Origin: Akkermansia muciniphila
GTDB taxonomy: Bacteria > Verrucomicrobiota > Verrucomicrobiia > Verrucomicrobiales > Akkermansiaceae
Assembly: GCF_040616545.1 (NCBI RefSeq)
Contig: NZ_CP156688.1
Span: 2,418,001 to 2,482,000, forward strand
Length of the DNA: 64,000 nt
Reading direction: 5' to 3'
Part shown: in pieces, positions 1 through 8,711 of the stretch
Position numbering within the stretch: the first letter of the stretch is position 1
Layout: the number at the start of each line of letters is the position of its first letter
The notes under the pieces: model-generated
What the model was told of the DNA's origin: nothing
Seen by the model: the letters and a program-made list of their open reading frames with translations, nothing else
Databases searched by the model: none
Made by a program: the position numbers and the translations under genes

Positions 1-622
1 TTTCACTGATGAACAGGCCGCCGGCCAGGGGCGTATGGAAGGCGGAGGACATGCCGGAGGCCGCGGCGCAGGCTACAACCAGGCGCAGGCGCGGCGCGGA
101 GAGGTGGAAGAAGCGCCCCAGGGCGGACCCCACTACGGCGGCGGCCTGCACCAGCGGGCCTTCACGGCCTATGGAGGCGCCGGAGCCTACGGAGAAAACG
201 GCGGACAGGGAGCGCAGCAGGCTGGGCTTGGGGGGGACGTAGCCATTGCCCAGGGCCACGGCTTCCATGTATTCCGTGGCCTTGGCCGGGACAAAGCGGT
301 GCGTGAAGAGAAGGGTAAGGCCGGCCAGCAGGCCGCCCGCCGCCGGGACGAAGATGCACCACGCCCAGTCCTCACGGGCCATTTCCTGAAAGACCTGGAT
401 CTGCTTGTAGCTGGTGCGGCCCGTCAGGAGGTCCTGCACCAGCTCCACTCCCCATTCAAAGACAAGGGCCGTCAGCGCGCCTAGCGCGCCTACGACGACG
501 GCCCAGATGAAGATGACCTGCTTGTCCCCCAGCTTGACTTTTTCACGCAGGCTCAGCGCCATGCGGAGCCATGACCAGGAGATGTGCGTTTTTGCCGCAG
601 GCTCGTTCTTCTTGTCCGTCAT
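1..622 (-). CDS. ClC-family chloride channel/transporter, 5' part only
   Basis: The reading frame starts at the ATG at 622 and runs off the left edge, giving the first 207 residues. ClC proteins move chloride, often against protons, across the inner membrane. The diagnostic selectivity-filter motifs are visible: GSGAS at residues 146-150 followed by GREGP at 152-156. Two hydrophobic segments (about 37-56 and 88-106) precede them, as expected for the ClC fold. The start overlaps the stop of the upstream EIIA-like gene by four bases (ATGA), so the two are probably one translationally coupled operon. Some family members carry C-terminal CBS or TrkA domains, which cannot be judged here because the 3' end lies outside the window. 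Confidence 0.9.
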   Translation of the reverse strand, partial: MTDKKNEPAAKTHISWSWLRMALSLREKVKLGDKQVIFIWAVVVGALGALTALVFEWGVELVQDLLTGRTSYKQIQVFQEMAREDWAWCIFVPAAGGLLAGLTLLFTHRFVPAKATEYMEAVALGNGYVPPKPSLLRSLSAVFSVGSGASIGREGPLVQAAAVVGSALGRFFHLSAPRLRLVVACAAASGMSSAFHTPLAGGLFISE

Positions 623-1062
623 TGCAGGGCGTGTTGAAGGGACGCCAGCAGGCTGGCTTCATCTCCCGTCCATTCCCCGTTGGGGCCCAGAGGAGCGTTT
701 TTATGCCACCGCAGCAGCTTCTGCATGGTGGTCAGGTAGCCGGTCACCATGGCGGTGGGAACGCCCAGCATGACGATGAGATGGGCATGGCGGCCGTCGT
801 CCGGCCAGAGGATTCCTTCCGGGCTGAGGCCCACGGTAACCTGCATGGAATCCAGGGCGCTGGTGCGTCCGTGGGGGACGGCCAGCCCGTGGTCCAGGTA
901 GGTGGTTTGCGTTTCCTCGCGCAGGAGGACGGCATTCTTGATATGCCTTAGCTGGCGTTCGTCAAGGACTTCCGCCATGGAATCCGTCAAGGTTTCCAGA
1001 GCCTGTTCCTGAGTGGTTGAGGGCTGGAACGTGCGTACGTGAATTTGAAGATTGTCTGCCAC
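619..1062 (-). CDS. PTS EIIA (PtsN-like) domain protein
   Basis: Short soluble protein resembling the nitrogen-type PTS EIIA domain, which accepts a phosphate on a histidine. The candidate active-site histidine is in LAVPHGRT, at residue 64 if translation starts at the GTG at 1062 (147 aa). The family pattern of an N-terminal 'H-x-LAVPH' strand and a C-terminal helix before the end is present. The start is uncertain: the frame stays open to 1227, but the extra N-terminus looks like untranslated sequence and no strong ribosome site decides it. It ends inside the ClC start codon. EIIA domains are found fused or adjacent to ion transporters and may regulate them; a role in controlling the ClC partner is inference. 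Confidence 0.75.
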   Translation of the reverse strand: MADNLQIHVRTFQPSTTQEQALETLTDSMAEVLDERQLRHIKNAVLLREETQTTYLDHGLAVPHGRTSALDSMQVTVGLSPEGILWPDDGRHAHLIVMLGVPTAMVTGYLTTMQKLLRWHKNAPLGPNGEWTGDEASLLASLQHALQ

Positions 1063-1278
1063 CGGATCTGCTAAAGGCTTTTGACTTTTAATTCTATGAA
1101 GGGAACCCTGATTATCAAGGAAATTCTGGTCTGCGGACGGGGAAGGGCGCTTTCCCGGAGAATTGGGGGCGGGGAAAATGGGGGAGGCCCTTTCAGGCGT
1201 GGCCGTTTTGCCCCAAGCGTGGCGCAACGGCCTGTTTTTAGGCTTTCTCTTCCGCGGGAATGAAGCTACCCTGCCGCC

Positions 1279-1818
1279 ATGATGCAGGATTCAGAGGTCA
1301 TCAAACTCGTCAAACCCGTTCCGTCCGACCGCCTGGCCACCCAGGTGCTGGTGATGTGGTATAATACGGTGCGCCCCAGGTGGAAGAAGCCCCTGGACTT
1401 ATCCATTACCGCCTTCTTTGTGCTGATGACGCTGTACTCCTTTTCCCTGCGTCCGCTGCCCATCTTTGCATGGCTCTCCCTTGCCGGGGCGCTGATGGCG
1501 ATCATCCTGTCCTGGTTCTACGTTCCCTTCCTGGCGAAGGCCGCTCTGGCCGCCAACAAGAAGGTGCCCATGTACCACCAGGAGAAGGATTACGTTTTTC
1601 ATGAGGATTACCTGACCTTTTCCAGCAAGGGCGTTGAGCCCATGAACATTCCCTACGACCGCTTCACCACCCTGTGCAGGACGCGCCACGCCCTGCTGTT
1701 CCTGTTTGGAAAAAAGCTGGTGCTGTGGCTGCCGATTCAGCTCATGAGCAAGGAAGAGCTGGCAAGCATCCTGAGCAGGTTCCGGAACCACGGCGTGGAA
1801 GTGCGGGATATTTCCTGA
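1279..1818 (+). CDS. YcxB-like membrane protein
   Basis: A 179-residue protein with two adjacent membrane helices (about residues 42-60 and 63-83) followed by a cytoplasmic beta-rich C-terminal domain. The sequence around YHQEKDYVFHEDYLTFSS and the following IPYDRFTTLCRT is typical of the YcxB-like C-terminal domain, whose function is unknown. The ATG at 1279 is the first in frame. It is transcribed divergently from the EIIA/ClC pair, with about 215 bases between them, and is followed by a NUDIX gene on the same strand about 100 bases downstream. No catalytic residues are evident. Confidence 0.7.
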   Translation: MMQDSEVIKLVKPVPSDRLATQVLVMWYNTVRPRWKKPLDLSITAFFVLMTLYSFSLRPLPIFAWLSLAGALMAIILSWFYVPFLAKAALAANKKVPMYHQEKDYVFHEDYLTFSSKGVEPMNIPYDRFTTLCRTRHALLFLFGKKLVLWLPIQLMSKEELASILSRFRNHGVEVRDIS

Positions 1819-1916
1819 GGCGGCAAGCCGTTCATGGCTGTTCCGGAACAGTCGCAAATTTGCCGTTTCCGCGCCTTTTTTATTGAGCGCGGGGTCAAAA
1901 CGGGTAGGGTATTTCC

Positions 1917-2537
1917 ATGTCACGTTACCATGGAGAACAGGTTCTGGTGGTGCCCCGCGCCGCCTTTGAGGAGGCGGGGTATTTCCAGGGCCACCGGGAA
2001 GGCGGAGAAAAGTATCTGAATGCGTTCATGAAGCCGGGAGTATCCTCCTTCATGGACCGGGAAGCGGCGGAAAACGACCCTTCCCACAAGCAGATCATCG
2101 CCTACGCCATTTTCTGCCACCAGGGCCGCATTCTGCATTACACGCGCGGCGGCTCCGGCGGGGAGGCCCGCCTGCATGACAAGGGTTCCATCGGCATCGG
2201 CGGCCATATCAACCCGGTGGACCGCCAGTCCGGCCATGACGACGTTTCAACCTACCTGGCCGGAGTGGAGCGTGAAATCCGGGAGGAACTGGTCATTGAC
2301 GGCGGCTGCACCCAGCGGGTGCTCGGCGTGATCAATGACGATTCCAATGACGTGGGCGCCGTGCATCTGGGAATCGTCCACCTGTTTGAGCTGGATACGG
2401 ACCAGGTGCGCGCGAATGAAGCCGCTCTGGCCAATCTCCGCTTTGTGGCTCCGGAGGAGTTATCCGGGAACCTGTTTGACAAGCTGGAAACCTGGTCCCA
2501 GCTTGCGCTGGAATTGTTTAAAAACCGGGAATCCTGA
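1917..2537 (+). CDS. NUDIX-domain hydrolase-like protein
   Basis: A 206-residue protein with a NUDIX fold. A glycine-rich strand (SIGIGGHINP) leads into a long helix containing REIREEL, the REUxEE core of the NUDIX box that binds the metal-pyrophosphate. The spacing between the first glycine and the helix is longer than in canonical boxes (an insertion around DRQSGHDDVST), so the substrate is not predictable. NUDIX enzymes cleave nucleoside diphosphates linked to another moiety. The protein is probably cytoplasmic; no signal peptide is present. It converges on the SGNH/PEP-CTERM gene downstream. Confidence 0.75.
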   Translation: MSRYHGEQVLVVPRAAFEEAGYFQGHREGGEKYLNAFMKPGVSSFMDREAAENDPSHKQIIAYAIFCHQGRILHYTRGGSGGEARLHDKGSIGIGGHINPVDRQSGHDDVSTYLAGVEREIREELVIDGGCTQRVLGVINDDSNDVGAVHLGIVHLFELDTDQVRANEAALANLRFVAPEELSGNLFDKLETWSQLALELFKNRES

Positions 2538-2609
2538 GGGTTCCCGCCTCATGGAGAGCCGGTGAGGGCGGCAATGCCCCCCCTCCCATGCCGGCCATGG
2601 CTGTCAACA

Positions 2610-2645
2610 GGAAGCCCCCGCAGGCGTTGTGCCGCGGAGGCTTCC
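2610..2645 (-). terminator. Hairpin between convergent genes
   Basis: Two 12-base arms (2610-2621 and 2634-2645) pair with one mismatch around a 12-base loop. It lies just past the 3' end of the minus-strand SGNH gene and after the NUDIX gene, where a terminator is expected. There is no clean T tract on either side, so termination is inferred from position only. Confidence 0.4.
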
Positions 2646-2680
2646 CTCGTCCATCAGGGCCTGAAGAAAACAAAGGGCCG

Positions 2681-5600
2681 TTAATGGAACATTTTTCTGC
2701 GCCGCCGCCACAGCAGGGCGGCCAGCCCGGCCAAACCCAGGGAGGCGCTGCCCGGTTCCGGAACCTGGGCGAAAACCATGGCGGAATTGGCCTGGGGGTC
2801 CGTGGACATGGCCGCATCATGCAGAACGCCGTTATTCAGGAATTTGATGTTGTCCAGACTGGCGGGAATTTCCGTCAGGGAAAGGGTGTAATTGCTGGCG
2901 CCCGTGATGTCCACGATGACCATGTCCGCGGTAAGCCCCTGAAGCGTGAAGGAGGCATGTTCCCCCAGAATGAGCGTGGTCAGGCCGGAAACTCCGTTCA
3001 GGACCAGGCCGCTTCCGGCCTCAATGGTCACGGTGAGAGCTCCGCCCAGGGAATCCAGTGCGGTATGGGCATGGTTGACCGCGGAAACGTGCGTGAAATC
3101 CGTCAGGGATGCCCGGAAATGCTCCACGGTCACGTGGTCCAGCACCAGGGTTCTGGTGCCGCTCACATTCGTGCCGCCGCTGATGGTGCCGGCATACTTG
3201 TCAAAACCGTACGCGGTGGTGCCGGAAGAAAGGTCCTGGATGCGCACGACGGAGTTTCCCGTAACCGTGCCGCCGGAGCCGCCTCCGGAGATGTTTCCCC
3301 AGACGTTCCCGTTGCGGAGCGTGGCGGAGTTCCCGGACACGGTGACGGACGTATTCCCCTGCACGCTCCCGCCGGAGCCCCCGGCGTAAATATTCCCCCT
3401 GACCGTGCCGCCTGTAACGCGCACATTGCTTCCCTGCAGGATGGCGCCTCCCTTGCCTGCGCCGTAAACGGAGCCGTTGATGACGCCGCCCGTAACGGTG
3501 GCGTTGGACCCGCCGTAAATGGAGCCTGTCAGGCCGCCGCCCATCACGTCTCCGTTGACGGTTCCTCCGTTCATGTAAACGCTGGCGGTTCCGCCAATGG
3601 TTGTGGCGGCGTTTTTGGCATTGGCATAAATACCGCCCATGATCTGGCTGGAGAAGGTGCCGGAGTTAACCACAATATCCACATTCCCCTTGATGTCCGC
3701 GGCATAGGAGCCCACCACGGAGGAGGAATTCGTGCTGGTGAAGGTGCCGAACGCGGCGTTTTCCGCGGAGAATTCCAGATAGACATTTCCCGTGACGCCG
3801 GCGCTGTTCACGGCGCCGAAGACGGTGCTACCGCCCGTGGCGGCGTCCGTGAAGCGCAGGCCGGCATTTCCGTTAAGCGTGCCGGAGGCTCCATGGGCCG
3901 CGTACCAGGAGGAAGCCTGTCCCTCGTTGGCGATAGTCAGCCGGACGTCTCCCGTATAATTCCCGCTGTTAGCATAAATATACGTGGCGTTTCCGGAGGC
4001 GATCGTGACGCCCACGGAGTTTCCGGCGGTACCGGCGGAGGAATCCGCCGCGGCGCGCGCATTGAAGGTGCCGGAACAGTTCTGGTTGGAGGCGGTGTGG
4101 GTGAAACCCGTTTCCGGCCAGGTCATATTGCCTTCCGGAGCGCCTCCGGCGCCGCTGTTGTCCGCTCCGGCGGAGATGAAGGCGTTTTCCTCATTGGCCA
4201 GGCCGGAGGAAGAGGGAGCATAAGACCCCGTCCCGTCCATGGCCAGGTCCTTCAGGATGGCGCTGCCGCTGCCGTCATACCGGATGGTGACGCCGTTGCA
4301 GCCGGAACCGGAGGTGACGGAAAGCGCCTCCCCGATCAGCATGTCACCCAGCCAGACGTAATAGCCGCCTTTCAGCCCTTCCAGTTCATTGCCCGTGACG
4401 TACGCCAGGCGCAGGTTTTCCGTATTGGCGGACATGTCCAGGGAATACAGGATGGCATCCCCCCATTTGATATAAGCCTCATTAATGTTGAGCGTGCCGT
4501 AAAAGGAGCCGTTCCCCAGGCTTACGCTGAACTGGTCCGTGGTGTTCCAGCCGTTTGCCTCACCGTCACCCAGAACCAGATTGAAATCAAAGGTAAAGCC
4601 GTTTTTCAGGCTGGTCCCCTCCGTCCATGTCCGGGAAATGGAGCTTGTTCCCGCCTGGCCCAGGCTGATGCCTTCCGCGCCCGCGGCAACGTTGGAGAGG
4701 GAAAACCCCGCATTCGCCAGATCCTGCACTCCGGACCATGCGGGCATTCCTCCGCCCTGGTGGAAATTGACGGCCATTTCCCCGGCGTCACGGCGCAGTT
4801 GTCCGGCGGAGCGGCCCGCATAGCCCAGGGCTTTGGCGATGTTGCCTGCCATGAGCAGGTCTCCCTGGGCGTTGGGATGGAGTCCGTCCGCCGCGGGATT
4901 GTTGAACATGGACCGCACGCCGTAGAACGGCGTGGAGGAGGCCACGTCAATGAGGCCCCTGTTGACGTCAATGACCGTGACGCCCGGTTTGGACTGCCCC
5001 CAGGACTTCAGGGAGGCATTGTAAGTCTCCACCGCCTGGTGGGTGGCGTCCGAATTGCCGTTGGAATGCTGGGTCCAGCAGGGAATGGTGAGAACGATGA
5101 CATTCGCATCGCTGTTGGCGGCGTGCATGGTGTCCACGATGGCGTCCATGTCTCCCAGAAGATCCCGGGTAACGGTGTCAATGCGGTCGCCCAGGGTGGC
5201 GTTGTTCCCGTCAGACAGAAGATCGTTGGTGCCGATCATCACGAAAAAAGTATCCGGAGTATCCGTTCCCGTGAAAGTCTGCCCCTGGTAGGCTGCACCG
5301 TTTGCCTTGGTATCTGAAAGTCCCAGCCAGTTGGAGATGTTGGAGCCGTCAAACCTGCTCCCGTTTTTCCTGCCGGATATTTCCCAGGCCCTTGCGCTTG
5401 CCTGGGAAGAATGTTCGTTATTGAAGGACTGCCCGCCATAGGACGTTCCGGGCGTAACCCCTCCGGAATAATTTCCGGTTTTCACGCCTTCCGCGTTGCA
5501 GGAAATGCCGTTGTCCGCAAATATCTTGTGAAGGGCCCAGCGGTAGGAGCCGCCGTTCATGCCGTGGGTGATGGAATCCCCCACGTACATGACGTTTCCC

Positions 5601-5686
5601 AGGTCCGTTCCGGCAGGGGCGCCGGTGGCGGAGGGGATGGCCGCCAGCAGGAAGGCAAGCAGGGAGAGGGGGAGCCTGGTTTTCAT
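2681..5686 (-). CDS. Exported SGNH/GDSL hydrolase with Gly-rich beta-helix-like region and PEP-CTERM tail
   Basis: A 1001-residue secreted protein. Residues 1-22 are a signal peptide. An SGNH esterase domain follows with all blocks visible: GDSITHG (Ser38), GTND (Asn154) and DGLH (Asp267/His270). Members deacetylate or de-esterify sugars, fitting removal of O-acetyl groups from mucin glycans (inference). A middle region around 300-480 looks beta-sandwich-like. About residues 540-850 are Gly/Ser/Thr-rich, with recurring units such as NGSVYGAGKGG and RGNIYAGGSGG typical of beta-helical surface proteins. The end, VPEPGS followed by a hydrophobic stretch and RRRRK, is a PEP-CTERM sorting signal. 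ATG at 5686 directly precedes the signal peptide. The same strand carries another PEP-CTERM gene upstream. Confidence 0.85.
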   Translation of the reverse strand: MKTRLPLSLLAFLLAAIPSATGAPAGTDLGNVMYVGDSITHGMNGGSYRWALHKIFADNGISCNAEGVKTGNYSGGVTPGTSYGGQSFNNEHSSQASARAWEISGRKNGSRFDGSNISNWLGLSDTKANGAAYQGQTFTGTDTPDTFFVMIGTNDLLSDGNNATLGDRIDTVTRDLLGDMDAIVDTMHAANSDANVIVLTIPCWTQHSNGNSDATHQAVETYNASLKSWGQSKPGVTVIDVNRGLIDVASSTPFYGVRSMFNNPAADGLHPNAQGDLLMAGNIAKALGYAGRSAGQLRRDAGEMAVNFHQGGGMPAWSGVQDLANAGFSLSNVAAGAEGISLGQAGTSSISRTWTEGTSLKNGFTFDFNLVLGDGEANGWNTTDQFSVSLGNGSFYGTLNINEAYIKWGDAILYSLDMSANTENLRLAYVTGNELEGLKGGYYVWLGDMLIGEALSVTSGSGCNGVTIRYDGSGSAILKDLAMDGTGSYAPSSSGLANEENAFISAGADNSGAGGAPEGNMTWPETGFTHTASNQNCSGTFNARAAADSSAGTAGNSVGVTIASGNATYIYANSGNYTGDVRLTIANEGQASSWYAAHGASGTLNGNAGLRFTDAATGGSTVFGAVNSAGVTGNVYLEFSAENAAFGTFTSTNSSSVVGSYAADIKGNVDIVVNSGTFSSQIMGGIYANAKNAATTIGGTASVYMNGGTVNGDVMGGGLTGSIYGGSNATVTGGVINGSVYGAGKGGAILQGSNVRVTGGTVRGNIYAGGSGGSVQGNTSVTVSGNSATLRNGNVWGNISGGGSGGTVTGNSVVRIQDLSSGTTAYGFDKYAGTISGGTNVSGTRTLVLDHVTVEHFRASLTDFTHVSAVNHAHTALDSLGGALTVTIEAGSGLVLNGVSGLTTLILGEHASFTLQGLTADMVIVDITGASNYTLSLTEIPASLDNIKFLNNGVLHDAAMSTDPQANSAMVFAQVPEPGSASLGLAGLAALLWRRRRKMFH

Positions 5687-5732
5687 GAAGGCAAATAAAG
5701 AATAATAAACAAGTGTTTGAAAAAAGGGTAAA

Positions 5733-5768
5733 TGAAAACGGCCATCCCTGAATGGAGCGGGATGGCCG
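5733..5768 (-). terminator. Rho-independent terminator of the PEP-CTERM lectin-like gene
   Basis: A perfect 10-bp stem (5739-5748 with 5759-5768) and 10-base loop. Read on the minus strand it is followed by TTTT. It sits directly after the gene ending at 5784 and separates it from the next PEP-CTERM gene. Confidence 0.75.
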
Positions 5769-5783
5769 TGCCGGGGAAAAGGG

Positions 5784-6557
5784 CTAGGCCCTGCGGCGGC
5801 GGATCATCAGCATGCCCAGGCCCAGGATACCGAAAGAGGCGGCAGCCGGTTCCGGAACGGCGTTCAGGGCGTATTCCTTCATCTGGTCTTCCGTCAACGC
5901 CCCCAGGTACAGGTCAAAATTGCCCAGAGTATATTCCCCCGTGACGCTGTTCGGGGCGCTCCAGGTGCTTCCGGAAGCGTCCTTGGCGGAGAAATTGATC
6001 TGGTTTATGGAGACGCTGCCGAATTTGACGCCGGAACCGCTGAGGGAGGCTACGGTAGCCAGCGTGGAGGTATCATTGCCCAGCATGGCGGAAATGGTGA
6101 CATTTCCGTCATTGTAAGTATAGAACAGGGTAAGGGGCTGGTCAGGGGAATAACCGGAAAGCGTCTGCGTTTTCCAGGGGGAGGAAGCAGCAGTCCCCCC
6201 ATTGTAGTTAAAACCTCCCGCGCACAGGGTGAGGTCTCCGGAATCTGTGAGCCGAAAGCCTATTCCTTCCAGATTCTTGTAATTGGAGGTGGTGTTATAG
6301 GTAAACAGCAGGCCTGTATCCGTTCCCGGAGTGACGGACAGGTTGGAAACAGTCAGCGCCATCGTCCACGGGGTGGCTCCGCTGCCGGTATGCACGGGCA
6401 CCGTGGCGGGAGAGGAAACATTCAGCGTATCTCCATTGCTTCCGTCATAGATGGTGTAATCCTTTGAATAAACTGGATCCAGGCCATTGATGGAAGCGCC
6501 GAAGGACAGACTGCCTCCCAGCACGGCGAGCAGGAGGGACAGGTATTTGGTCTTCAT
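5784..6557 (-). CDS. PEP-CTERM protein with lectin-like domain
   Basis: A 257-residue exported protein. The ATG at 6557 begins a clear signal peptide (MKTKYLSLLLAVLGGSLSFG); an open extension upstream to 6734 lacks one and is rejected. The body is beta-rich and resembles a LamG/concanavalin A-like fold (alternating strands, NYKNLEGIGFRLTDSGD, late Trp-containing strand), suggesting carbohydrate or surface binding rather than catalysis; this is inference. The C-terminus, VPEPAA then a hydrophobic segment then RRRRA, is a PEP-CTERM tail recognised by an exosortase-type system. Two 15-bp palindromes lie upstream (see operator entries) and a strong terminator follows. Confidence 0.75.
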   Translation of the reverse strand: MKTKYLSLLLAVLGGSLSFGASINGLDPVYSKDYTIYDGSNGDTLNVSSPATVPVHTGSGATPWTMALTVSNLSVTPGTDTGLLFTYNTTSNYKNLEGIGFRLTDSGDLTLCAGGFNYNGGTAASSPWKTQTLSGYSPDQPLTLFYTYNDGNVTISAMLGNDTSTLATVASLSGSGVKFGSVSINQINFSAKDASGSTWSAPNSVTGEYTLGNFDLYLGALTEDQMKEYALNAVPEPAAASFGILGLGMLMIRRRRA

Positions 6558-6617
6558 ATTGATTGCTGTAGCAAGGTTAGGGAAATATTCTCGCGCAAGA
6601 GAACGTCCGTTTTTTAT

Positions 6618-6633
6618 CGGATTCCTAATCCGC
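6618..6633. promoter_or_regulatory. Palindromic operator candidate, copy 1
   Basis: CGGATTCCTAATCCGC contains the palindrome CGGATT-3-AATCCG. It lies about 60 bases upstream of the PEP-CTERM start at 6557. An exact inverse copy occurs at 6782-6797. Confidence 0.4.
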
Positions 6634-6781
6634 TTGTGCCTCCACCCCGTGCAAGCGTGGATAAAGTCCAGAGAATCATACTGAAAGGGATGGTGATGAA
6701 AAGACCAGTTCCTTGAAATCCTGATGAAAATCAATATTTTATGATAAACAATGCATTCAACGTTAATATTTTTAATTGTTG

Positions 6782-6797
6782 GCGGATTAGGAATCCG
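6782..6797. promoter_or_regulatory. Palindromic operator candidate, copy 2
   Basis: Exact reverse complement of the site at 6618-6633, 164 bases away. The repeated 15-bp dyad suggests a dimeric regulator binding twice, possibly with looping. The surrounding 6558-7236 stretch has no convincing gene; apart from these sites and the hairpin at 7159-7189 I see nothing in it. Confidence 0.4.
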
Positions 6798-7158
6798 GCA
6801 GGACGTTGAGAATCAGTCGTAAAAGCAGGAGCAGCATCGGCTTGTTGGTAATGATGGAATAGAAAAACCAGAGATTATTAATTCCTGAAAAACACAGCGG
6901 AATTCTCCACCGGCATGTTGATGGTGAACGAATTTGATTTGAACCTATTCCCAGATTGCTTCCGCTCTCCGAAACCCGGAGCATAAAAGGGAAGCCGGGG
7001 GAGGTTCCATGTCCTCCGGATCATGAGGCGGCGCAGGTAAGAGGATAATCCATTGAGCTTTCCGTTCCAGCCTCATGAATCCCTTCCGCCGGGACAGGGA
7101 AAGCGGGCAGGCAGGGAGTGGATTGAAGGGCGTCCGTTGTCCGCTGCACGAAAAGCAA

Positions 7159-7189
7159 ATTCCCCGGCAAGTTGTACTTGCCGGGGAAT
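7159..7189 (-). terminator. Terminator hairpin after the RND pump operon
   Basis: A perfect 13-bp stem (7159-7171 with 7177-7189) and a five-base loop. On the minus strand the stem is followed by TTTGCTTTT. It lies about 50 bases past the stop of the outer-membrane lipoprotein gene at 7237. Confidence 0.7.
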
Positions 7190-7236
7190 GGAAAAAACAG
7201 TCAAGGAAACTCCCGATTTGAAGGGAGCCGCGTTTT

Positions 7237-8670
7237 TTATCGCTTGGGCGGCCCGTCCATGATAGCCTTGTGGCTCATGTTCCAGCCGCCGCCCAGGGCC
7301 GTGTACAGGGAAACCAGCGTACTGGCGTGCTGATAGTAGTACTGGGAAAGCTGGATCTGTGCGGGATACAGGTTCTGCTGGGCGTACAGCACTTCAATGT
7401 AGTTGGAAAGGCCCGTGCGGTAGCGTTCAAAGGAGAGCGTCACGGCCGTATGGTAGGCTTCCACGGCTTCAGACTGGGTGGACGTGATTACGCGGAGCTT
7501 GGCCCGCTGGATCAGCGTGCTGGAGACTTCCGCCAGGGCGTTCAGCACCGTCTGCTCATAGTCGTTGCTGGCTGCCAGGAATTCGGCCTTGGCCGCTTTC
7601 TCGGAGGCCGTCAGCTTGCCCGCCTGGAAGAGGGGGCCGGTCAGGTTGGCTCCCAGCCCCCAGCCGCTGCGGCGCCCCTGCACGTGGCTCAGGTCGGCGG
7701 AGGCGAGGCCGCCCGCCGCCGTCAGGGAGATGGTCGGGAAGTAGTTGGCAATGGCTACGCCCACTTCCGCATTGGCTGCGCGCAACTGGTATTCCTTCTG
7801 GCGCACGTCCGGCCTTCTGGACAGGATGTAGGCGGGAATGCCGGCGGGAACCTGGATGTTATAGGCAATATCCCGAAGGCTGCCGGAACGGCGGATATGG
7901 CCGGGAGTACGCCCGGCCAGGACGGAAACGGTGTTTTCCAGATTGGCGATCTGGGCCTGGATGGCGGGAATCTGGGCCTGGGAGGAGGAGAGCGCCGCCT
8001 TGGCGGAGGCCACCTGGAGCCTGTCCCCCACCTGGCCTTCAAGCTGTTCGTCAAACAGCCGGAGGGATTCGGAATAGGACTCTACGGATTTCTGCAAGAT
8101 GGCAAGCTGCTCGTCCAGCTGGAGAAGCTGGAGGTAGGAATCCGCCACCTGGCGGAGCAGGGAGAGCATGAGCGCGCGCTGGCCTTCTTCGGAAGCCAGG
8201 TAATCCGCACGGGCCGCTTCCGTCATCCGGCGCGTCCTGCCCCAGATGTCCAGTTCCCAGGAGATGCCGCCGTCAATCGTGCCGGGCGTCAGGGTATTGC
8301 CGCCGGTCTGGATGATGTTGCCGTTGGTGTAGTTGGCCCCCTTGCTCAGGGTGCCGGAATAATCAGCCCACGGGAAGAGCGGGGCTTCCGTGATGGTGAT
8401 ATACTGGCGGGCCTTTTCCACACGGGCCATGGTGGCCTTCAGGTCGCGGTTGTTGTTGTAAGTGTCCGTCAGGAGGTCCTGGAGATCCTTGTTCTTGAAG
8501 ACTTTCCACCAGGGCAGGTCCGCAATGGATTCCGTGGATGCGGGGGCCCCTCTGAATGCGGTGGGCATGGGCATGTCCACCGGCTTGAAGTCGGGACCCA
8601 TCATGCAGGAGGAAGCCGTGATGGCCGTCCCCAGCAGAATGGCGCGCGTGATGTATTGATTCGGTCGCAT
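7237..8670 (-). CDS. Outer-membrane efflux lipoprotein (NodT/OprM family)
   Basis: A 477-residue TolC-like exit duct for the adjacent RND pump. The N-terminus has a lipoprotein signal with the acylated cysteine at residue 22 (TASSC). The body shows the two repeated efflux domains of OprM-type proteins, rich in long amphipathic helices with ARADYLASEEGQRALMLSLL and later YRTGLSNYIEVLYAQQNLY, the latter very characteristic. The length matches the family (460-490). It is the last gene of a three-gene operon reading adaptor, permease, duct; 41 bases separate it from the permease. It may also serve the second RND pump at 43.5-47.8 kb, which lacks its own duct. Confidence 0.92.
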   Translation of the reverse strand: MRPNQYITRAILLGTAITASSCMMGPDFKPVDMPMPTAFRGAPASTESIADLPWWKVFKNKDLQDLLTDTYNNNRDLKATMARVEKARQYITITEAPLFPWADYSGTLSKGANYTNGNIIQTGGNTLTPGTIDGGISWELDIWGRTRRMTEAARADYLASEEGQRALMLSLLRQVADSYLQLLQLDEQLAILQKSVESYSESLRLFDEQLEGQVGDRLQVASAKAALSSSQAQIPAIQAQIANLENTVSVLAGRTPGHIRRSGSLRDIAYNIQVPAGIPAYILSRRPDVRQKEYQLRAANAEVGVAIANYFPTISLTAAGGLASADLSHVQGRRSGWGLGANLTGPLFQAGKLTASEKAAKAEFLAASNDYEQTVLNALAEVSSTLIQRAKLRVITSTQSEAVEAYHTAVTLSFERYRTGLSNYIEVLYAQQNLYPAQIQLSQYYYQHASTLVSLYTALGGGWNMSHKAIMDGPPKR

Positions 8671-8711
8671 AATGGCGTTTTGTCTGTTTTTAAATGGTTT
8701 CAGGGCTGTTT

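Noticed and set aside
2588-5317. Very long plus-strand open frame (about 900 codons) opposite the SGNH/PEP-CTERM gene
   Set aside because: Gly/Val/His-rich shadow of a GC-rich gene; no domain, and the minus strand has signal peptide, catalytic blocks and sorting tail.
6787-6984. Small minus-strand frame in the gap before the RND duct gene
   Set aside because: No ribosome site or domain, and it overlaps the palindromic site at 6782.
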